A stretch of 18,912 bases of DNA. Source: an uncultured Oscillibacter sp. Lineage in GTDB: Bacteria > Bacillota > Clostridia > Oscillospirales > Oscillospiraceae. A program made the translations under genes and the position numbers. This document shows, one piece after another, positions 12,443 through 18,912 of this stretch. How positions within the stretch are numbered: position 1 is the stretch's first letter; each line of letters begins with the position of its first letter. The DNA lies in NCBI GenBank assembly GCA_910583695.1, contig CAJTZL010000050.1, positions 1 through 18,912 of the forward strand. Reading direction: 5' to 3'. The notes under the pieces were generated by a model. That model saw only the letters and a program-made list of their open reading frames with translations, had not been told where the DNA came from and did not search any database.

Positions 12443-12638
12443 TTTTCCGCTCCTCGGGGAGAAAACAGCCTTCCTATGCCCTTTCCTTCTCCCTGGAAGA
12501 GGCGGAAAACAGGGAATCGGGAGCGGCCCATCCGGAGGCGGCATCGTGCGGGGGCAGGCCGATGGGGCCGCCCTTCTCCGGGGGCTCCGGGGCTTCCGGA
12601 GAAGGGCGGATACGCAGGTATGCCCCTGCCCCCATGCC
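12443..12638. other. Strongly folded intergenic segment upstream of the NUDIX gene
   Basis: There are nested inverted repeats: TTTTCCGC/GCGGAAAA (12443-12450 with 12502-12509); GGCAT/ATGCC (12540-12544 with 12634-12638); GGGGGCAGG/CCTGCCCCC (12550-12558 with 12625-12633); and a perfect 13-bp stem CGCCCTTCTCCGG/CCGGAGAAGGGCG (12569-12581 with 12596-12608). I see no promoter-terminator pair or coding potential. It could be an intergenic repeat element, a leader RNA or a DNA structure. Confidence 0.6.
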
Positions 12639-12690
12639 TTCTACGCCATGCGCCGCCGGACAACGCCCCAGGGAATTTTCCCGCTTTCCC

Positions 12691-12713
12691 TTTGGGGGAA
12701 ACTGTGCTATGAT
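12691..12713 (+). promoter_or_regulatory. Extended -10 promoter candidate for the NUDIX-trmN6-rsmI operon
   Basis: TGCTATGAT (12705-12713) gives an extended -10 with TATGAT at 12708-12713; the -35 is poor. A TTTCCC-TTTGG-GGGAAA hairpin (12685-12701) lies immediately upstream. The gene starts 37 bp downstream. Confidence 0.45.
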
Positions 12714-12750
12714 GGAGACGGTTATCAAACAGGAACAAGGAGGCGGCACT

Positions 12751-13323
12751 ATGGACCTGATTTCTCAGCTGCGGGCCTTTCGGCCTTGGAATGAACAGGA
12801 GGCACGGGACCGGGAGGCCCTGCTCCGCCTGCTGGAATGCGGACAGGCCCCTTACGGCCGGGAGGACCCGGCCCATCTGACGGCCTCCGCCTGGGTGGTG
12901 AGCCCGGACCGGAGGCAGGTGCTGATGGCCTACCACAACCTCTATGGCTCCTGGGCCTGGCTGGGGGGTCACGCCGACGGGGAGCGGGACCTGCTGTCCA
13001 CGGCCCTCCGGGAGGTCCGGGAGGAGAGCGGGCTGGAGGAGGTCCGGCCCGTGTCCCGGGACATTTACTCCGTGGAGATTTTGACGGTGGACGGCCACGA
13101 GAAGCGGGGACGGTACGTCTCCTCCCACCTCCATCTGAACGTCACCTTTCTGCTGGAGGCGGACCCCGCCGCGCCGGTGCGGTGCAAGCCCGACGAGAAC
13201 AGCCGGGTGGGCTGGTTCGGGCTGGAGGAGGCTTTGGCCGCCTCCACGGAGCCCTGGTTTCAAACGCGCATTTACCGCAAGCTCAACGCCAGACTGGCAG
13301 ATTTCCCGCCCCGGGAGGGTTGA
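12751..13323 (+). CDS. NUDIX hydrolase
   Basis: A 190-residue NUDIX-fold protein that should hydrolyse a nucleoside diphosphate linked to another group; the substrate cannot be told from sequence. The NUDIX box is GGHADGERDLLSTALREV followed by REESGL (residues 72-95), with metal-binding E88, E91 and E92. In the consensus G-x5-E the glutamate position is R79; related GGHADGD-type members also vary there. Start ATG 12751 follows AAGGAGG. An N-terminal ~45-residue helical extension precedes the fold. It is the first gene of a three-gene operon, three bases before the methyltransferase gene. Confidence 0.88.
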   Translation: MDLISQLRAFRPWNEQEARDREALLRLLECGQAPYGREDPAHLTASAWVVSPDRRQVLMAYHNLYGSWAWLGGHADGERDLLSTALREVREESGLEEVRPVSRDIYSVEILTVDGHEKRGRYVSSHLHLNVTFLLEADPAAPVRCKPDENSRVGWFGLEEALAASTEPWFQTRIYRKLNARLADFPPREG

Positions 13324-13326
13324 GCG

Positions 13327-14055
13327 ATGGAGCACTGGGAGCTTTTCAAGCCCGGCGGGCTCCGCTTCGTCTGGGCCGACGGACTGTTTCCGCCGGGGAC
13401 CGACAGCTTTCTCCTGTCCGCCTTTCCCCGGCTGCGGCCGGGGCTCCGGGTGCTGGACCTGGGCTGCGGCACGGGGCTTTTGAGCCTGCTGCTGCTCCAG
13501 CGGCAGGGGAATCTGGCGGTAACGGGAGTGGAGCTTCTGCCGGAGGCCGTGGCCCTGGCGAAACGGGCGGCGGCGGAAAACCGCCTGACGGACCGTCTTT
13601 TCTTCCGGCAGGGGGACCTGCGGGACCGGAACGCCCTTCCGGCGGAGCCCTTTGATCTGGCGGTCTGCAACCCGCCCTATTATCCCGCAGCCGGCGGCGC
13701 CCTGTCCGGGGCGAACCTCCGGCGGACCGCCCGGGCGGAGGTGGACTGCACCCTGGAGGACGTCTGCCGGGCGGCGCGCCGGGCCCTGCGCTGGGGCGGG
13801 CGCCTCTGCTTGGTCCACAAGCCGGAGCGGCTGACGGACCTGCTCTGCATCCTCCGGGAAAACGGGCTGGAGCCCAAGCGCCTGCGGCCGGTCTGCGCCC
13901 GGCCGGAGCGGGCCCCCTCCCTGGTTCTGCTGGAGGCCCGCCGGGGCGGGAGGCCGGGACTGACCGTAGAGCCGCCGCTGGTGCTGGAACAGCCCGGCGG
14001 CTCCCCCACGGCGGAGCTGGACCGCATCTATTTTCGAGAGGAGGCCCCGCTATGA
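13327..14055 (+). CDS. TrmN6/YabB-like tRNA1(Val) adenine-N6 methyltransferase
   Basis: A 242-residue class I SAM-dependent methyltransferase. Motif I is VLDLGCGTG (42-50), the acidic end of strand 2 is in VTGVELLPEA, and the N6-adenine motif NPPYY starts at N115, which marks methylation of an exocyclic amino group. The N-terminal FKPGGLRFVWADGLFPPGTDSFLL matches the YfiC/YabB family, which modifies A37 of tRNA1(Val). Immediate coupling to rsmI (ATGA overlap) reproduces the yabB-rsmI neighbourhood of Firmicutes; the small GIY-YIG gene often found between them is absent. Start ATG 13327 follows GGGAGG. Confidence 0.88.
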   Translation: MEHWELFKPGGLRFVWADGLFPPGTDSFLLSAFPRLRPGLRVLDLGCGTGLLSLLLLQRQGNLAVTGVELLPEAVALAKRAAAENRLTDRLFFRQGDLRDRNALPAEPFDLAVCNPPYYPAAGGALSGANLRRTARAEVDCTLEDVCRAARRALRWGGRLCLVHKPERLTDLLCILRENGLEPKRLRPVCARPERAPSLVLLEARRGGRPGLTVEPPLVLEQPGGSPTAELDRIYFREEAPL

Positions 14056-14888
14056 GCGGAACGCTGTATTTGGTGGCCACGCCCATCGGCAACCTGGGGG
14101 ACCTGTCCCCCCGCGCGGTGGAAACCCTGGGGGCGGTGGACTTCGTCGCGGCGGAAGACACCCGGGTATCCCTGAAGCTGCTGAACCACTTCCAGATCAA
14201 AAAGCCCCTGGTGAGCTATCACGAGCACAACGCCGCCTCCGCCGGACAGGCGGTCCTGGGCCGCCTCCTGGCGGGGGAGAGCTGCGCCCTGGTCACGGAC
14301 GCCGGGACCCCCGCCATCTCGGACCCGGGGGAGCTGCTGGTCCGCCTCTGCGGGGAAAACGGGGTGGAGGTGCTGTCCGTCCCCGGCTGCTGCGCGGCGG
14401 TGAACGCCCTGGCGGTCAGCGGTCTGCCCACGGGGCGGTTCACCTTCGAGGGCTTTTTGTCCGTCAACAAGCGCAGCCGCCGGGAGCATCTGGAGAGCCT
14501 CCGGGACGAGACCCGGACCATGATCTTCCACGAGGCCCCCCACAAGCTCCGGCCCACTCTGGCGGACTTCTGCGAAACCTTCGGTCCGGAGCGCCGGATC
14601 GCCCTCTGCCGGGAGCTGACCAAGCTCCATGAGGAGACCCGCCGCTGCACCCTGGGCGAGGTGGCGGAGTACTACCGGGATCACGACCCCCGGGGGGAAT
14701 ACGTCCTGGTGGTGGCCGGGGCGGCACCCAAGGAGAACGCCGCCGTCCCCCTGGCCGAGGGCGCGGCCCAGGTGCTGGCCCTGGTGGAGGCCGGAACCCG
14801 CCTGAAGGACGCCGCCAGGGAGGTGTCGGACCGCACCGGCCTCAGCAAAAACGACCTTTACGCCGCCGCCCTGGAGGGGCGAAAATAA
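14052..14888 (+). CDS. rsmI: 16S rRNA 2'-O-ribose C1402 methyltransferase RsmI
   Basis: A 278-residue tetrapyrrole-methylase-fold enzyme that methylates the ribose of C1402 in the decoding centre of 16S rRNA. Diagnostic motifs: LYLVATPIGNLGDLSPRA (from residue 5), FVAAEDTR (31-38), VTDAGTPAISDPG (81-93) and the SAM-contacting segment YVLVVAGA near residue 217. The C-terminal KNDLYAAAL helix is typical. Length matches the family. Translation is coupled to the upstream methyltransferase (GAGGAGG, ATGA overlap). No clear terminator follows; the next promoter begins about 25 bp downstream. Confidence 0.96.
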   Translation: MSGTLYLVATPIGNLGDLSPRAVETLGAVDFVAAEDTRVSLKLLNHFQIKKPLVSYHEHNAASAGQAVLGRLLAGESCALVTDAGTPAISDPGELLVRLCGENGVEVLSVPGCCAAVNALAVSGLPTGRFTFEGFLSVNKRSRREHLESLRDETRTMIFHEAPHKLRPTLADFCETFGPERRIALCRELTKLHEETRRCTLGEVAEYYRDHDPRGEYVLVVAGAAPKENAAVPLAEGAAQVLALVEAGTRLKDAAREVSDRTGLSKNDLYAAALEGRK

Positions 14889-14913
14889 AAACGGCTTCTG
14901 CAGGAGCGGACTC

Positions 14914-14943
14914 GTATAATTTTCCATTCCGCCGTCCATACTT
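14914..14943 (+). promoter_or_regulatory. Sigma-F/G-like promoter candidate of the spoIIQ-like gene
   Basis: GTATA (14914-14918), 15 bases, GTCCATACTT (14934-14943). This resembles the Bacillus sigma-F pattern GYWTA-N15-GGNNANAMTR, missing the second G and the final purine. The same stretch contains TATAAT (14915-14920) without a usable -35. The gene starts 36 bp downstream. Confidence 0.45.
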
Positions 14944-14978
14944 CCCTCAGAACATTTCAAAGAGGGAGGAACTCTTGC

Positions 14979-15692
14979 ATGGAACACAAACTGAAATCCG
15001 TTCTCAGCGGCACGGGCTTTTACCTCCTGCTGGCCGTCTGCCTGGTTACGGCGGCGGTCAGCGGCTGGTTCCTGCTCTTCGGCGGAGACGAGCCCGACCA
15101 GGAGGAGGCCCCGCCTCCGGCGGCGGTCAGCGCCCCGGTGGAAAACGCCTACGTCCCCGAACCGGAGCCGGAACCCGAGGAGGACGAGCCCCCGGTGGAG
15201 GCTTCCGCCCCGGTGGAAGTGGAGATCGTCCCCACCATGCCGGAAGCGGAGATCGACGACACACCGGTGATGGCGGAGCCCCCCCGGCTGGTGGTGGAAC
15301 CCCTGAAGGGAGAGGTGCTGATGGCCTTTTCCGTGGATCAGCTGGTCTACAGCCCCACCCTGGCGGACTGGCGGACCCATGACGGCATAGACATCTCCGC
15401 CAAGCCCGGCACCACGGTGCTGGCGGCCACGGCGGGCACCGTCGCCTCGGTGGAGGATCACCCCCTGATGGGCACCACCGTGGTCATCGAGCACGAGGGA
15501 GGCTACGCCACCACCTACGCCAACCTCCAGGCCAAGCCCACGGTGGAGCCCGGGGAGCTGGTCACTGCCGGGCAGATCATCGGCGCGGTGGGAACCACTG
15601 CCTCCGCCGAAGCCGCCCAGAGCCCCCACCTCCACTTCTCCGTCACCCGGGACGGAGAGGCGGTGGACCCCAACGAGTTTTTGAACGGCTGA
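14979..15692 (+). CDS. SpoIIQ-like M23 (LytM) metallopeptidase
   Basis: A 237-residue membrane-anchored protein: one transmembrane segment (about 12-35), a Pro/Glu-rich linker (about 38-100) and a LytM/M23 domain (about 110-237). Zinc ligands are intact: H134 and D138 in THDGIDIS, and H219 in HLHF, with H217 alongside. The block YSPTLADWRTHDGIDIS, the SVEDHPLMGTTVVIEH strand and the NLQ...VEPGELV region follow SpoIIQ, the forespore membrane protein that docks SpoIIIAH during engulfment. Clostridial SpoIIQ often keeps the catalytic histidines lost in Bacillus. Start ATG 14979 follows GAGGGAGGA. The alternative is a general cell-wall endopeptidase. Confidence 0.75.
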   Translation: MEHKLKSVLSGTGFYLLLAVCLVTAAVSGWFLLFGGDEPDQEEAPPPAAVSAPVENAYVPEPEPEPEEDEPPVEASAPVEVEIVPTMPEAEIDDTPVMAEPPRLVVEPLKGEVLMAFSVDQLVYSPTLADWRTHDGIDISAKPGTTVLAATAGTVASVEDHPLMGTTVVIEHEGGYATTYANLQAKPTVEPGELVTAGQIIGAVGTTASAEAAQSPHLHFSVTRDGEAVDPNEFLNG

Positions 15693-15699
15693 CCCCAAG

Positions 15700-15736
15700 G
15701 CCCCGCTCTCCCGCCCTCTGAGGCGGGAAGCGGGGC
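15700..15736 (+). terminator. Hairpin terminator after the spoIIQ-like gene
   Basis: GCCCCGC (15700-15706) pairs with GCGGGGC (15730-15736), enclosing CCCGCC/GGCGGG (15710-15715 with 15722-15727). The tail TTGCCTTTTGG is T-poor but acceptable. Confidence 0.7.
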
Positions 15737-15765
15737 TTGCCTTTTGGCCGCCTTTGTGCTATGCT
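15737..15765 (+). promoter_or_regulatory. Promoter candidate of the TSCPD-glycosyltransferase pair
   Basis: TTGCCT (15737-15742), 17 bases ending TGTGC, TATGCT (15760-15765). Both boxes are partial matches, but the spacing is optimal and an extended -10 TG is present. Confidence 0.5.
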
Positions 15766-15821
15766 GGACGGGTGAAAGAACCTGTCCGCCCTTTCCGGCG
15801 GCTTGAAAAGGAGTATGCGCT

Positions 15822-16079
15822 ATGAAAACTTATACCTTCCAGCCCCGGGGCGTCTGTTCCCGGGAAATGCAGGTGGACCTGGACGATCAGGGTGTCATCC
15901 AGGCGCTCCGTGTCACCGGCGGGTGCAGCGGCAACCTCCAGGGCATCGCCTCCCTGGTGAAGGGCATGTCCGCAGAAGAGGCCATCCGCCGTCTGAAGGG
16001 CATCGGCTGCGGTGCAAAGAGCACTTCCTGCCCCGATCAGCTGGCACTGGGGCTGGAGCAGGCCCTGGGCCAGGGCTGA
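15822..16079 (+). CDS. TSCPD-domain protein (TIGR03905 type)
   Basis: An 85-residue stand-alone TSCPD domain. Conserved cysteines lie in GVCSREM (C12), TGGCSGNLQGI (C35), GCGAKSTSCPDQLA (C63 and C69), the last giving the domain its name. In B12-dependent ribonucleotide reductases a related domain forms the C-terminal zinc/cysteine tail that re-reduces the enzyme; the role of the free-standing form is unknown. Start ATG 15822 follows AAAAGGAG. It is 16 nt before the glycosyltransferase gene and probably cotranscribed, although no functional link is evident. Confidence 0.9.
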   Translation: MKTYTFQPRGVCSREMQVDLDDQGVIQALRVTGGCSGNLQGIASLVKGMSAEEAIRRLKGIGCGAKSTSCPDQLALGLEQALGQG

Positions 16080-16095
16080 GAGGACCGGAAAATCT

Positions 16096-17226
16096 ATGAA
16101 AATCGTCTTGGTCATCGACCAGTTCGACGACGCCAACAACGGAACCACCATCAGCGCCCGGCGCTTTGCCACGGCCTTGAAAGAGCACGGCAACGAGGTC
16201 CGGGTCATCGCCACCGGAAAGCCCACGGACTATAAATACGCCGTCCGGCAGATGAGGTTCCTCCCCATTGTGGAGCACCTCATCACCAGCCAGGGCATGC
16301 GACTGGCCATTCCCAACCGGCACGTCTTCGAGAAGGCGGCGGCCTGGGCGGACGTGGTGCATTTCATGATGCCCTCCCCTCTGGCCGTCATGGGTCTCAA
16401 GCACGTGGAGCGCTTGGGCATCCCCCACACGGCGGCCTTCCACTGCCAGCCGGAGAACATCACCTTCACCCTCCACCTGGGCAACAGCAAGCGGGTGAAC
16501 GACTTTGTCTACGACAAGTTCCGGGACACCTTCTTCAACCGCTTCACCCACATCCACTGTCCCAGCAACATGATCGCGGGCCAGCTCCGGGACCACGGCT
16601 ACACGGCCCAGCTCCACGTCATCTCCAACGGCATCAGCCCCCGGTATACCTATGGCCGCAGCCCCCAGGAGGACTGGATGCAGGGAAAGTTCAACGTGCT
16701 GATGGTGGGGCGCTACGCCGGGGAGAAGCGGCAGGACGTGCTCATCGACGCCTGCGCCCGGTGCCGCCACAAGGACGCCGTTCAGGTCATTCTGGCAGGC
16801 AAGGGCCCTCTGGAGAAGAAATACCGGCGTCTTGCGGAAGCCCTCAGCAACCCCATCGTCATGGAGTTCTACGAGCCTGACCGCCTGCTGGAAATTCTCC
16901 ACATGGCGGACCTGTACGTTCACACCTCCGACGCGGAGATCGAGGCCATGAGCTGCATGGAGGCCTTCGCCTGCGGGCTGGTGCCCGTCATTGCGGACTC
17001 TCCCCGGTCCGCCACGCCGCAGTTTGCCCTGGACGGGCGGAGCCTGTTCCCCGCCGGGGACGCCGCCGCCCTGGCGGAGAAGATCGACTGGTGGTTTGAG
17101 CATCCCGAGGAGCGGGAGGAAATGGGAAAGCGCTACGGCGAGCACGCCAAGCGCTATGCCCTGGACCGCTCCATCCGGCAGACGGAGGAGATGTTCCGGA
17201 CGGCTATTCGGGAGCAGAGAACCTGA
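16096..17226 (+). CDS. GT4-family glycosyltransferase (glycolipid-type)
   Basis: A 376-residue GT-B enzyme. The N-terminal domain opens MKIVLVIDQFDDANNGTTIS, with the Gly-rich turn that places the acceptor. The C-terminal domain has NVLMVGRYAGEKRQDVLIDA, the AGKGPLEKKYRRLAE segment and the nucleotide-sugar motif EIEAMSCMEAFACGLVPVIA, whose spaced glutamates are the GT4 E-x7-E signature. It lacks a signal peptide or membrane spans and should act at the inner membrane face. The N-terminal part resembles diacylglycerol glycosyltransferases, so a membrane glycolipid product is plausible (inference). The SD is weak (AGAGGA), consistent with coupling to the upstream gene. Confidence 0.88.
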   Translation: MKIVLVIDQFDDANNGTTISARRFATALKEHGNEVRVIATGKPTDYKYAVRQMRFLPIVEHLITSQGMRLAIPNRHVFEKAAAWADVVHFMMPSPLAVMGLKHVERLGIPHTAAFHCQPENITFTLHLGNSKRVNDFVYDKFRDTFFNRFTHIHCPSNMIAGQLRDHGYTAQLHVISNGISPRYTYGRSPQEDWMQGKFNVLMVGRYAGEKRQDVLIDACARCRHKDAVQVILAGKGPLEKKYRRLAEALSNPIVMEFYEPDRLLEILHMADLYVHTSDAEIEAMSCMEAFACGLVPVIADSPRSATPQFALDGRSLFPAGDAAALAEKIDWWFEHPEEREEMGKRYGEHAKRYALDRSIRQTEEMFRTAIREQRT

Positions 17227-17367
17227 CGGCCGGGTATTCGGTGCGTCCGGGTTCTCCCCTGCCCAAGAAGCGCCGGGAGAACGCCTCCCTTTCCGCAGGT
17301 CCCTGTCATCGCCGCACGGAGGCCGGACGGCCCGGAAACAGCCGCCGCTGAAATGAAAGTTTTCCCT

Positions 17368-17400
17368 GAGGGCTCCCCGGAAACGGGGAGCCCTCTTTTT
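17368..17400 (+). terminator. Strong rho-independent terminator after the glycosyltransferase
   Basis: GAGGGCTCCCCG (17368-17379), loop GAAA, CGGGGAGCCCTC (17384-17395), TTTTT (17396-17400): a perfect 12-bp stem with a GNRA loop. The remaining bases from 17227 to 17470 hold no gene that I can support. Confidence 0.95.
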
Positions 17401-17470
17401 CCAGGGAGCCGCTGTCACCGGCGGCCCCCTTTCCGCGTATGCTGAACCAGCGACAAAGGAGGAATGCACC

Positions 17471-17911
17471 ATGGCATATTCCGACCGGGAGCTGCTGGCG
17501 CGCCTGATCGAGTGCGAGGCGGGCGGTGAGGGGGAGAACGGCATGAAAGCCGTGGCGGGCGTGGTGATGAACCGGGTCCACGCCCGGGGCGGCGAATACG
17601 CCCGGGTGGGCCAGGGCAGCATCCGAAACATCATCTTCCAGCCCTACCAGTTCGTCTGCGCCAGCGAGACGGAGGGGGGCGCCTACAACCCCCAGAACAT
17701 ATACAACATGCGGCCCGAGGCCATCCACTACGAGATTGCCGACTGGGCCATCGCCGGGAACCGCCTGCCGGATGTGGCGGAATCCCTCTGGTTCTACAAT
17801 CCCTTCGGTCCCGACTGCCGCCCCTTCTTTCCCACCGGCGTGGGCTACTGGCAGACCCGCATCGGGGACCACTGTTTTTATAATCCGACCGACGCATACT
17901 ATAAAACTTGA
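17471..17911 (+). CDS. cwlJ: Spore cortex-lytic enzyme CwlJ
   Basis: A 146-residue SleB/CwlJ-type (Hydrolase_2) cortex hydrolase needed for cortex breakdown during germination. It has the catalytic glutamate E16 in LIECEAGGEGENGM, aligning with the LLRAEAEGEG segment of Bacillus CwlJ, then VVMNRV, NIIFQPYQF and the characteristic C-terminal SLWFYNPFGPDC and DHCFYNPT. As in Bacillus CwlJ there is no signal peptide or peptidoglycan-binding domain; the enzyme is made in the mother cell and placed in the coat. Start ATG 17471 follows AAAGGAGG. The next gene is gerQ, whose product retains CwlJ in the spore coat. Confidence 0.93.
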   Translation: MAYSDRELLARLIECEAGGEGENGMKAVAGVVMNRVHARGGEYARVGQGSIRNIIFQPYQFVCASETEGGAYNPQNIYNMRPEAIHYEIADWAIAGNRLPDVAESLWFYNPFGPDCRPFFPTGVGYWQTRIGDHCFYNPTDAYYKT

Positions 17912-17923
17912 GAGGTGTCCATC

Positions 17924-18757
17924 ATGCCCAACACACAGCGTATGTCCCAGCCCATCCGGGACTGGTCCACCGAGATCAGCGCCCCCCAGCCCGCCTCCTC
18001 CACGGCGGCCTCCACCCCCGCGGCCGAAGCCCCCGCGGCCTTCCGGTATCCCGCCGCCCCCATGCCTGCCGACGTGCCTCCGGCCCTCCAGTTCCCCGCT
18101 CCCGGGACGGCGAACGCCCCCTCCGGCGTGTCCGGCGCGCCCGCCTTGTCCCGCCCTGCCGCTCCGGCGGCTCCCTCCGGTTCCATGGGGCCCTCCGGCC
18201 CTATGAGCTCCTCCGGTTCTACCGGCTCCCTCGGCTCTACAGGTTCCTTTGGCTCTACGGGTTCCTTTGGCTCTACGGGTTCCTTTGGCTCTACGGGTTC
18301 CTCCGGCGTTATGGGCCCCACCGGCTCCACAGGATCGACCGCTTCCCTTCCGCCCGCCTCCGTCCCGGCGGTGCTTCCGGCCTCCCGGCACCCCGCCCAC
18401 AACGAGTTCGCAGGAAGCACCGGCAACCTGGATCTCCAGAACCACCAGCCCGCCGAGGTCATCGAGGCCCCCACCAGCACCGGGGAGGCCTTCCTGGGCT
18501 CCCTGAAGGCCATGCTTCTGCGGAACCGAGGGAACTTCGTGGCGGCCACCCTTCTCATCGGTACTCAGGGCACCATGGTCTGGGAGGGCATCCTTCACGA
18601 GGTGGGCAATGACTACTTCATCATCTACCAGACGGGCCGCCAGCGCTATATCCTCTGCGACATCTACGCCCTGAAATACATGGAATTTTACGACACCAAG
18701 CAGCGGGAGCTCTGCGAGCATCTCCTCCAGGAGAACGGGTCCCGGGGCTTCTGCTGA
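17924..18757 (+). CDS. gerQ: GerQ-type spore coat protein with a collagen-like N-terminal region
   Basis: A 277-residue protein. The last ~95 residues (about 184-277) form the GerQ domain (EAFLGSLKAMLLRNRGNFV, GILHEVGNDYFIIYQTGRQR, LCDIYALKYMEFY). The first ~175 residues are Ala/Pro/Ser-rich and contain a GSTGSF/GPTGST repeat at about 85-145, encoded by an 18-bp tandem repeat. GerQ is crosslinked into the coat and is needed for CwlJ to localise in Bacillus, so the cwlJ-gerQ pairing is functionally coherent. I chose ATG 17924 because GAGAGGTG lies six bases upstream; the in-frame GTG at 17915 falls within that SD. Bacillus GerQ also has a low-complexity N-terminus, but this one is longer and collagen-like. 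Confidence 0.9.
   Translation: MPNTQRMSQPIRDWSTEISAPQPASSTAASTPAAEAPAAFRYPAAPMPADVPPALQFPAPGTANAPSGVSGAPALSRPAAPAAPSGSMGPSGPMSSSGSTGSLGSTGSFGSTGSFGSTGSFGSTGSSGVMGPTGSTGSTASLPPASVPAVLPASRHPAHNEFAGSTGNLDLQNHQPAEVIEAPTSTGEAFLGSLKAMLLRNRGNFVAATLLIGTQGTMVWEGILHEVGNDYFIIYQTGRQRYILCDIYALKYMEFYDTKQRELCEHLLQENGSRGFC
18224..18313 (+). repeat. 18-bp coding tandem repeat within gerQ
   Basis: Five consecutive 18-bp units. GGTTCCTTTGGCTCTACG is repeated identically three times (18242-18259, 18260-18277, 18278-18295), with diverged units at 18224-18241 and 18296-18313. Each encodes a Gly-Ser-Phe-Gly-Ser-Thr type hexapeptide. Confidence 0.95.
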
Positions 18758-18765
18758 GCGCGAAA

Positions 18766-18796
18766 ACAGCGGGACCTCCCAAAGAGGTCCCGCTGT
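18766..18796. terminator. Bidirectional terminator between gerQ and the rpsI 3' end
   Basis: ACAGCGGGACCTC (18766-18778), loop CCAAA, GAGGTCCCGCTGT (18784-18796): a perfect 13-bp stem. On the minus strand TTTT follows directly, suiting it as the rpsI terminator; the plus tail CGGTTTGC is weaker. Confidence 0.88.
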
Positions 18797-18823
18797 CGGT
18801 TTGCAGGATAAGGTTCCGCGAAA

Positions 18824-18871
18824 TCAGCGCTTGGAGAACTGAGGCGCGCGGCGGGCGGCCTTGAGGCCGTA
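18824..18871 (-). pseudogene. rpsI: 3' end of rpsI (ribosomal protein S9), last 15 codons and stop only
   Basis: The minus strand encodes YGLKAARRAPQFSKR and a TGA stop, the invariant C-terminus of bacterial S9 as in Bacillus, followed by its terminator at 18766-18796. Upstream of the Tyr codon the frame no longer reads as S9 (which normally has ...ERKK before YGLK): it gives AIKEFQ and reaches an in-frame TAA at 18905-18907. So this is a fragment, not the end of an intact gene. The likely cause is an integrative element using the rpsI 3' end as attachment site, with full-length rpsI rebuilt at the element's far end outside the window (inference). A rearrangement is the alternative. Confidence 0.85.
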
Positions 18872-18912
18872 CTGAAATTCTTTGATTGCCGTTTTTCCTT
18901 GATTTTACGGGC

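Noticed and set aside
17416..17445. Sigma-K or sigma-E promoter for cwlJ-gerQ (CACC, 16 bases, CGTATGCTGA)
   Set aside because: The -10 has two mismatches to CATANNNTA and the -35 is uninformative; mother-cell control is expected but not shown by the sequence.
18224..18313. Tandem 18-bp units considered as CRISPR or an intergenic satellite
   Set aside because: There are no spacers; the units are contiguous and in frame inside gerQ.

Overview
The window reads as chromosomal DNA from a GC-rich, spore-forming Clostridia bacterium, most likely Oscillospiraceae-like (Flavonifractor/Oscillibacter type; inferred from gene content, high GC and consensus Gram-positive promoters and ribosome-binding sites). 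Four sporulation or germination genes point the same way: spo0A, a spoIIQ-like M23 gene, cwlJ and gerQ.

Layout. (1) 1-2770: a minus-strand four-gene operon (a 59-aa membrane protein too short for routine ORF calling, DUF2975, an XRE/YozG-type regulator, DUF4173) behind one good sigma-A promoter. It is flanked by inverted copies of an intergenic repeat. (2) 2801-3430: a 630-bp imperfect inverted repeat made of two ~197-bp copies of that repeat around a central hairpin. A third copy lies at 1-118 and forms the 3' end of the DUF4173 gene. (3) 3678-7830: a MarR regulator with two operator-like palindromes at its promoter, translationally coupled to two ABC half-transporters that form an asymmetric heterodimeric exporter. 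(4) 7847-8206: no conventional gene, but two convergent promoters drive fully overlapping RNAs. The minus-strand RNA could encode a 28-aa hydrophobic peptide with a strong SD; the plus-strand RNA is highly structured. It looks like an undescribed type I toxin-antitoxin module. (5) 8229-11398: PadR plus two tandem DUF2812 membrane proteins joined by ATGA overlaps. (6) 11445-12410: spo0A on the minus strand with a 0A box, then a strongly folded intergenic stretch. (7) 12751-14888: NUDIX, trmN6-like and rsmI. (8) 14914-17395: a spoIIQ-like gene with a sigma-F-like promoter, then a TSCPD protein and a GT4 glycosyltransferase. (9) 17471-18757: cwlJ-gerQ. (10) 18824-18871: the last 15 codons of rpsI (ribosomal protein S9) on the minus strand, joined to unrelated sequence with an in-frame stop. 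This is what the attachment-site end of an integrative element lying to the right would look like.

Two operons pair a one-component regulator with membrane proteins (MarR/ABC, PadR/DUF2812), and the XRE/DUF2975/DUF4173 operon is similar in style. The sporulation genes cover initiation (Spo0A), engulfment (SpoIIQ-like) and cortex lysis at germination (CwlJ with its partner GerQ). The most unusual features are all between genes: the overlapping RNA pair, the palindromic repeat family and the rpsI remnant.
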